A DNA stretch of 47,480 nucleotides from Akkermansiaceae bacterium UBA2367 (lineage in GTDB: Bacteria; Verrucomicrobiota; Verrucomicrobiia; Verrucomicrobiales; DEV007). The notes under the pieces were generated by a model. The model saw nothing but the letters and a program-made list of their open reading frames with translations. It was not told the DNA's origin and did not search any database. The stretch spans positions 28,566-76,045 of the forward strand of contig DDTJ01000067.1 in NCBI GenBank assembly GCA_002344525.1, in the 5' to 3' direction. The translations under genes were made by a program, and so were the position numbers. Of this stretch, positions 42,385 to 47,480 are shown one piece after another. Numbering within the stretch: the stretch's first letter is position 1; the number at the start of each line of letters is the position of its first letter.

Positions 42385-44979
42385 ATGCGGCTAAGATCGT
42401 TCATCCTCCGTCCCAGCAAGCTGTCCAAGCCCCATCTCTTCGTCGTGCCCCGCCCTCCCCATCCCGTCGCTCTTCTCCGATGGTGCCTGTCCTGCTGGAT
42501 CATGGCTGGGGCGGTTTTGTGGATTCCTCTCCCGGAAGCCTTGGCGGACGGCAACGGCGTCCCGGGCGGCATCGCCGGGGTCGCGGCGGCCGAGGCGCAG
42601 AGGCGGCAAGGGCAGGTGGAGGCGGCGCAGACGCTCTTCACGGCGGGGTCGAGGGCCTACGCGGATCAGTCCTACGCTGAGGCGATGGACTATTTCAAGG
42701 CGGCTTTCGAGACCGTGCCCGACGTGCCCGCGGCGGCGGACCAGCGCCGCGTCTTCTTCGACCGCTACCAGGCATCCTCCTACCGCTACGCCCAGATCCT
42801 CGCGAGCGAGGCGCGGTGGGACGAAAGCGAGAAGACCCTCGCCGACGTCGTGGCCCTCGCCGACGACGCAGGCGTGCCGCCGCAGCGGATCGACCCGGAG
42901 CTCCGCAAGATGCTGAAGGAGCTGCGCGACCGCGACGACCGCTACAATTTCGCGGCGACCCCCCGCCACCTGCGGGACGTCGACCGTGTCGAGACCAAGC
43001 TCGTCATCGCGAAGGGCTACCGCGAACTGGGCGACTACGACCGCTCCGAACGCGCTTACAATGAGGCCCTCGCCATCGACCCCCATAATACGGCGGCGCG
43101 GCGGGGGCTGGAGCAGGTGGAGCGTTTGCGCATGAACTACCAAGACGTCGCCTACGACCACGCGCGTGCGAAGCGGCTCGGCGAGGTCGTCGCGGGATGG
43201 GAGACGCCGGTCCCGCTCATGTTGCGGGAAGGGGATTTGGCGGGCCTCCACGGGGCCGCCGCCACTGACGAGAGTGTCATGCTCGAGGCGAAGTTGAACC
43301 GGATCGTCATCCCGGCCATGGAGTTCAACGAAGCGAGCCTCGCCGACGTGGTCGATTTCCTCGTCCAGAAGGCGCAGGAACTGGATGCCTCCGAGACCGA
43401 CCCCGCGAAACGTGGGGTGAACATCGTGATCGACTCCTCCGGGCCGGAGGGCGGGGACGCCGGTCGGCGTACCTTGAGCGTAAAGCTGTCGAACGTGCCT
43501 CTCGCCGCCGCCTTGCGCTACGCGACGGGTCAGGTGGAGATGACCTACCGGGTTGACCGCTTCGCGGTGCGCATCGTGCCGCCTTTGACCGGCGCGAGCA
43601 CGGACGGGGCGCTTTCCACCCGGACTTGGATTGTGCCGCCGGGCTTCCTTTCCGCGACGGGCGAGGCGGGAGGGGAGTCCGCCGCCGCGCCGGCCAATCC
43701 CTTCGCGAACCCCGACCGCGGCGCTGGTGGCGGCGCGGCGCTGGTGCGGCGTATCACGGCCCAGCAATTCCTCGAGGATCGGGGGGTGCAGTTCGGGCCG
43801 GGGGCTTCGGCCAACTTCGTCGTTTCAAGCAACACCCTGATGGTGCGGAACACCGGCGAGCAGATGCAGCTCGTCGACAGCATCGTGCAGGCGGCGATGG
43901 AGACGGCGCCGAAGAACATTGAGATCCATGTGAAGATGGTCTCGATCGGGCAGGAGGATTTGCGGCAGGCGGGCCTCGACATCCTTCTCGGGCAGGCCGG
44001 TGTCGGCCCGGGTGATCGAGTCTTTGTCGGGGGGGGCACCGACGGCAACGTCTTCCCCGGCACTCTGGCGGCCGATTTTGCCTTTCTCGCCGCAGGCGTG
44101 CCGGTGGGCTTTTCCCCTGTGACGAGTGGACTGCGCACCGGGGATGTCTCGTTCAACCAGACTATCGACGACGTCATCCACCGGAGCGACGTCGTTCCGG
44201 TCGGCAAGGCCCCCGGCGTCTTTTCGGTAGCGGGGATCCTCACCGACCCGCAATTCCAGGTGGTGCTGCGGGCTTTGAGCCAGTTGAAAGGGACCGATCT
44301 CCTCGCCGATTCGCATGTCGTCGTGCGGCCCGGCGTCCGGGCCAAGATGGAGGTGATAAGGGAGTTCATCTATCCGACGGAGTACGACCCGCCGGAGCTC
44401 CCCAACCAAGTCGAAGGAGCCTCCTTCGTCCCGGTGACCCCGGCCACGCCGACGGCCTTCGAGACCCGCAATCTAGGGAAGACCATCGAAGTCGAGGCGA
44501 ATGTCTCGCCCGACAACATGCTGGTGGACTTGAGCGTGTTGCTGGATTTCACCGATTTCAGCGGCTTCATCAACTACGGTACTCCCATCAACGGTCCCAA
44601 CGGAACGGTGCTGACCGCGAACGAGATCCTCATGCCCGTCTTCGACGCGGTCAAGGAGACGTCGCCGAGCATCGCGGTATGGGACGGGCAGACGGTGGTC
44701 ATCGGTGGGTTCCATGGCGAGACCGTGACCTCGACCGAGGACAAGATCCCCTACATCGGCGACCTGCCGGTGTTGGGCCGGGCCTTCCGCTCGCGGACGA
44801 AGCAAGCGAAGAAGCGTGCCTTGACCATCTTCGTCTCGGTGCGCCTCCGCGATCCGGGAGGCAACCCGATCAACGCGCCGGCCGAGGAGGAGGTGCCGGA
44901 GTTGATGACCCGGAGGGATCCCATCCCCGCCGCCACCACCTTCGCCCCAGGTCCGCCGCCGGAATATCCGTCGAAGTGA
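42385..44979 (+). CDS. TPR-secretin outer-membrane protein (GspD/PilQ-like)
   Basis: 864 residues from the ATG at 42385, preceded by AAGGGGG. A long signal region ends near residue 54 (MAGAVLWIPLPEALA/DG). Two TPR segments follow (AYADQSYAEAMDYFKAAFET; GYRELGDYDRSERAYNEALA). Next comes a secretin N-domain (about 300-400, NEASLADVVDFLVQKA, LSNVPLAAALRYATG) and the C-terminal secretin pore domain, with the signature VWDGQTVVIGGF...IPYIGDLPVLGRAFRS and TIFVSVRLRDP. Secretins form outer-membrane gates for type II secretion or type IV pili; the TPR-plus-secretin layout recalls the pilus-linked secretin of Akkermansia. The gene follows the giant exoprotein gene by 247 bases on the same strand. The gap holds no terminator I can defend, so co-expression is possible. 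Confidence 0.88.
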   Translation: MRLRSFILRPSKLSKPHLFVVPRPPHPVALLRWCLSCWIMAGAVLWIPLPEALADGNGVPGGIAGVAAAEAQRRQGQVEAAQTLFTAGSRAYADQSYAEAMDYFKAAFETVPDVPAAADQRRVFFDRYQASSYRYAQILASEARWDESEKTLADVVALADDAGVPPQRIDPELRKMLKELRDRDDRYNFAATPRHLRDVDRVETKLVIAKGYRELGDYDRSERAYNEALAIDPHNTAARRGLEQVERLRMNYQDVAYDHARAKRLGEVVAGWETPVPLMLREGDLAGLHGAAATDESVMLEAKLNRIVIPAMEFNEASLADVVDFLVQKAQELDASETDPAKRGVNIVIDSSGPEGGDAGRRTLSVKLSNVPLAAALRYATGQVEMTYRVDRFAVRIVPPLTGASTDGALSTRTWIVPPGFLSATGEAGGESAAAPANPFANPDRGAGGGAALVRRITAQQFLEDRGVQFGPGASANFVVSSNTLMVRNTGEQMQLVDSIVQAAMETAPKNIEIHVKMVSIGQEDLRQAGLDILLGQAGVGPGDRVFVGGGTDGNVFPGTLAADFAFLAAGVPVGFSPVTSGLRTGDVSFNQTIDDVIHRSDVVPVGKAPGVFSVAGILTDPQFQVVLRALSQLKGTDLLADSHVVVRPGVRAKMEVIREFIYPTEYDPPELPNQVEGASFVPVTPATPTAFETRNLGKTIEVEANVSPDNMLVDLSVLLDFTDFSGFINYGTPINGPNGTVLTANEILMPVFDAVKETSPSIAVWDGQTVVIGGFHGETVTSTEDKIPYIGDLPVLGRAFRSRTKQAKKRALTIFVSVRLRDPGGNPINAPAEEEVPELMTRRDPIPAATTFAPGPPPEYPSK

Positions 44980-44998
44980 GCGGGTGTTTCGGCAGCGC

Positions 44999-45059
44999 CT
45001 GTAGCCGGCCTCACTGAGGCCGGATCGAACGTCCCCGGACGCCCGACCGTCGGCTACAG
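44999..45059. repeat. CTGTAGCCG palindromic repeat, copy 3 (inverted)
   Basis: ctgtagccggcctcactgag to cgtcggctacag is the reverse orientation of the elements at 16460 and 20878, shortened in the middle. It starts 20 bases after the secretin stop, where its hairpins could end transcription. Confidence 0.8.
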
Positions 45060-45086
45060 GCGGAGCCGGGTTGCAGAGGGGGAAGG

Positions 45087-45140
45087 CTCACGGAATCTTC
45101 TCGTGTCGAATCCTCGTGAAATCCCGTGGATTCCGTGGGC
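45087..45140. repeat. CACGGAATCC repeat, copy 2
   Basis: ctcacggaatcttctcgtgt to gtggattccgtgggc forms imperfect inverted words like those at 16013-16091. It lies in the gap before recQ; about 100 bases of AT-richer sequence follow it and should include the recQ promoter. Confidence 0.6.
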
Positions 45141-45241
45141 AGCCCTTTTCGAAAATCAGCGCATCCCGCCAGTTGAGGAAAGCAATTTTGTCGGCGAAAT
45201 AGGATGCAGAGACACGAAATTTGTTCATAATAACAGTTGAC

Positions 45242-47413
45242 ATGCCCGCCTTCGCCGCCGACCAGCACCTCCTCCGCGATCCCGTCGCCGCGCTCGAGCG
45301 ACACTTCGGCTTCCGCGAGTTTCTCCCGGGGCAGGAGCCGGTCGTGTCCTCGCTGCTGGCGGGGCGCGACACCCTCGCGGTGATGCCCACGGGCGGCGGG
45401 AAATCGCTCTGCTACCAGCTCCCCGCGATGGTGATGGAGGGCGTCACCCTCGTCGTCAGCCCCCTCATCGCCTTGATGAAGGACCAAGTCGACGGCCTCC
45501 TCCGCAAGGGTGTGCCCGCGACGATGATCAACAGCACCCTTTCGCCCTCGGAGCAGGGCGAGCGCCTCCGCGAACTCGCGGCGGGGCAATACAAGCTCGT
45601 CTACATCGCGCCGGAGCGCTTCCGCAGCGCGTCCTTCCTCCGCGCCTTGCAGCAGGTGCCCGTGGCCCTCGTCGCGGTGGACGAGGCCCACTGCCTCAGC
45701 CAATGGGGCCACGACTTCCGGCCCGACTACCTGCGTCTCTCTCAGGCCCTCGAAGCCCTCGACCATCCCCAGACCGCGGCTTTCACCGCCACGGCGACGC
45801 CCGAGGTGCAGGAGGACATCCTGAAGGTGCTGAAGCTGCGTGAGCCTTTCGTCTCCATCAGCGGTTTCGAGCGACCGAACCTGAGCCTCCGCGTCACCCT
45901 TTGCGACAGCCATCGCGAGAAATATGACCGCCTCAAGACTCTGATCGAGACGCACCGCACCGGCATCGTCTACTGCTCCACGCGGAAGAAGGTCGAGGAG
46001 GTCAGCGCCTCCCTCTCCAGCATGGGAGGCATGGGCGTGAAACTCGTCGCCTACCACGGCGGGATGGAGGACAAGGACCGCGAATGGGCACAGAACGTCT
46101 TCCTTGATCGCAGCTACGACGTCGTCGTGGCGACGAACGCCTTCGGCATGGGCATCGACCGGCCCGACGTGCGCTTCGTCGCCCATTTCGACGTGCCCGG
46201 CAGCATCGAGGCCTACTACCAGGAGGCGGGCCGCGCCGGACGCGACGGCGAGCCAGCCGAATGCGAGCTGCTCTTCAACTACGCCGACACGCGCACGCAG
46301 GAGTTCTTCATCGAGGGGAACAACCCCGGCCCCGCCGTCATCCGAGACCTCTACGCGGCGATCCGCAAGCATTCCGGCCCGGCCAACGAGGGCGTCCTCC
46401 TCACCATCCAGGAGCTGACCGAGACGCTGAATTTGAAGAACAGCATGCAGGTGAGCAGCGCGATCTCCCAGCTCGTGCGCGCCGGCCACATCGAGCGCTA
46501 CGACGTGCCCGGCGAACGCGCCCGGGGTACCCGCCTCGTCGACCCTTCGGTGACGGCGGACGACCTGCGCCTCGACGAGGACGCCTTGAACGAAAAGGAG
46601 CGCCGCGACCGCTCCAAGCTAGAGGCGATGATCCAGTTCTGCTACGACCACCGGACCTGCCGCCAGCAGTGGATCCTCGGCTACTTCGGCGAGAGCGAGT
46701 CCGTCCCCTGCGGCACCTGCGATTTCTGCACCGAAGCGGGTCGCCGAGGCCGGCGCGGCCCCACCGAGGAGGAGCATCTGATCGTGCAGAAGGCCCTCAG
46801 TGGCATCGCCCGCACCTGCGCCCGCACTGCGGTGGGGGACTGGGAGGGGCGCTTCGGCAAGGGCAAGATCGTCGCGATGCTGACCGGATCGAGATCCTCC
46901 GACCTCGCCGCCGCCCGCCTCGACCAGCTCAGTACCTACGGCATTCTGAAAGAAGAGGGTTCGGTCTACGTCTTCACCCTGCTCGACGAGATGGAGAAGG
47001 CTGGACTCGTCGCCACGCGAAAGACGCCCTACCCGCTCCTCGGCCTGACCCGTCGCGGGGCCGGGGTGATGAAGGGCGACCGGAATTTCTCCCTCGCTTG
47101 GCCCGACCTCGCCCGCTGCGTGAAGTCCGCCGCCAAGGCGAAGGGGATGGCGCAAGCGCTGGAGGAGTTGGCCTTCGACGAAGAGTTGTTCCAGCGACTC
47201 AAGGCCGTGCGCAAACGCCTCGCCGAGGAGGCCGGCGGTGTGCCGCCCTTCGTCATCTTCGGCAACCAGGTGCTGGAGCGCCTCACTCGTCTACGCCCTG
47301 TGACCGAGGAGCAGGCATTGGCGATTCAAGGGGTGGGCAAGGTGAAGGCGGAGCGGTATCTCGCCCCGTTTCTGGAGGCGATCCGGGAGTTCGGGGAGGG
47401 GGGAAGTGTTTGA
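45242..47413 (+). CDS. recQ: ATP-dependent DNA helicase RecQ
   Basis: 723 residues from the ATG at 45242; a TTG 21 bases upstream is in frame but less likely. Helicase motifs are in order: FGFREFLPGQEPVV (Q-motif region), PTGGGKSLCYQ (Walker A), DEAHCLSQWGHDFRPDY (Walker B with the aromatic loop), FTATATPEV, IVYCSTRKK, and YQEAGRAGRDG (motif VI). The zinc-binding Cys set (FCYDHRTCRQQ and PCGTCDFC) and a winged-helix RQC segment follow, and an HRDC domain closes the protein (about 645-720, LERLTRLRPVTEEQALAIQG). It unwinds DNA 3' to 5' in recombination and fork repair. It is transcribed alone; its relevance to the many inverted repeats here is only circumstantial. Confidence 0.97.
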   Translation: MPAFAADQHLLRDPVAALERHFGFREFLPGQEPVVSSLLAGRDTLAVMPTGGGKSLCYQLPAMVMEGVTLVVSPLIALMKDQVDGLLRKGVPATMINSTLSPSEQGERLRELAAGQYKLVYIAPERFRSASFLRALQQVPVALVAVDEAHCLSQWGHDFRPDYLRLSQALEALDHPQTAAFTATATPEVQEDILKVLKLREPFVSISGFERPNLSLRVTLCDSHREKYDRLKTLIETHRTGIVYCSTRKKVEEVSASLSSMGGMGVKLVAYHGGMEDKDREWAQNVFLDRSYDVVVATNAFGMGIDRPDVRFVAHFDVPGSIEAYYQEAGRAGRDGEPAECELLFNYADTRTQEFFIEGNNPGPAVIRDLYAAIRKHSGPANEGVLLTIQELTETLNLKNSMQVSSAISQLVRAGHIERYDVPGERARGTRLVDPSVTADDLRLDEDALNEKERRDRSKLEAMIQFCYDHRTCRQQWILGYFGESESVPCGTCDFCTEAGRRGRRGPTEEEHLIVQKALSGIARTCARTAVGDWEGRFGKGKIVAMLTGSRSSDLAAARLDQLSTYGILKEEGSVYVFTLLDEMEKAGLVATRKTPYPLLGLTRRGAGVMKGDRNFSLAWPDLARCVKSAAKAKGMAQALEELAFDEELFQRLKAVRKRLAEEAGGVPPFVIFGNQVLERLTRLRPVTEEQALAIQGVGKVKAERYLAPFLEAIREFGEGGSV

Positions 47414-47445
47414 CCCCTCTCAAGCGGAGTGATGGCCGTCCTTCT

Positions 47446-47480
47446 TTCCCCTCATCCTCATCCTCATCCTCTTACTCCTA
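47446..47480. repeat. CCTCAT simple repeat at window end
   Basis: cctcatcctcatcctcatcc followed by tcttactccta, just after the recQ stop. Its complement resembles the first bases of the window, as expected for a dispersed simple repeat at assembly break points. Confidence 0.55.

Noticed and set aside
1..47480. A circular replicon, because both window ends carry similar purine-rich repeats
   Set aside because: The shared sequence is low-complexity and in inverse sense, not a terminal overlap; gene content (rplS, tRNAs, recQ) fits a chromosome fragment.

Overview
The window is a high-GC bacterial chromosome segment, most probably from a Verrucomicrobiota species. The best marker is a 51-residue small basic protein (826-981, minus) that looks like the short basic protein known from Chlamydiae and Verrucomicrobia. 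Supporting signs are three twin-arginine Gfo/Idh/MocA oxidoreductases, a TPR-secretin of the kind seen in this phylum, and intergenic spaces full of palindromic dispersed repeats. The assignment is inferred from gene content; no database was searched.

Layout. 1-7.2 kb: rRNA pseudouridine synthase plus small basic protein (minus), Tat Gfo/Idh/MocA no. 1, a convergent DUF2314 membrane protein, a secreted protein with an internal duplication, Gfo/Idh/MocA no. 2 and an exported TPR protein. 7.3-16.0 kb (all minus): a four-gene cluster of exported proteins, in transcription order caspase-DUF4384, TPR-CHAT no. 2 (frameshifted at a G9 tract), TPR-CHAT no. 1 and an OmpA-domain protein. 16.0-17.6 kb: a repeat-filled gap, rplS (minus), then tRNA-Asp, initiator tRNA-fMet and a strong terminator (plus). 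17.6-24.8 kb: Gfo/Idh/MocA no. 3 (minus), a PBP4-type D,D-peptidase (plus), a second exported caspase (minus) divergent from a LysR regulator (plus), and a membrane-anchored VWA protein (plus). 25.06-42.14 kb: one 17-kb gene for a 5,691-residue two-partner-secretion-type exoprotein built mainly from GHGG repeats. 42.4-45.0 kb: a secretin. 45.2-47.4 kb: RecQ helicase.

Two systems stand out. The first is the cluster of exported caspase-fold proteases: two TPR-CHAT proteins and a caspase in one apparent operon with an OmpA-type protein, and a further exported caspase 5 kb away. All carry signal peptides and visible His/Cys dyads, so any proteolytic cascade would act outside the cytoplasm. The second is the giant cell-surface solenoid, flanked by a VWA protein and a secretin. 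No TpsB/FhaC transporter lies in the window.

Many gaps between genes hold inverted repeats of at least eight sequence families. Both ends of the window run into related purine-rich low-complexity sequence, which probably marks assembly break points.
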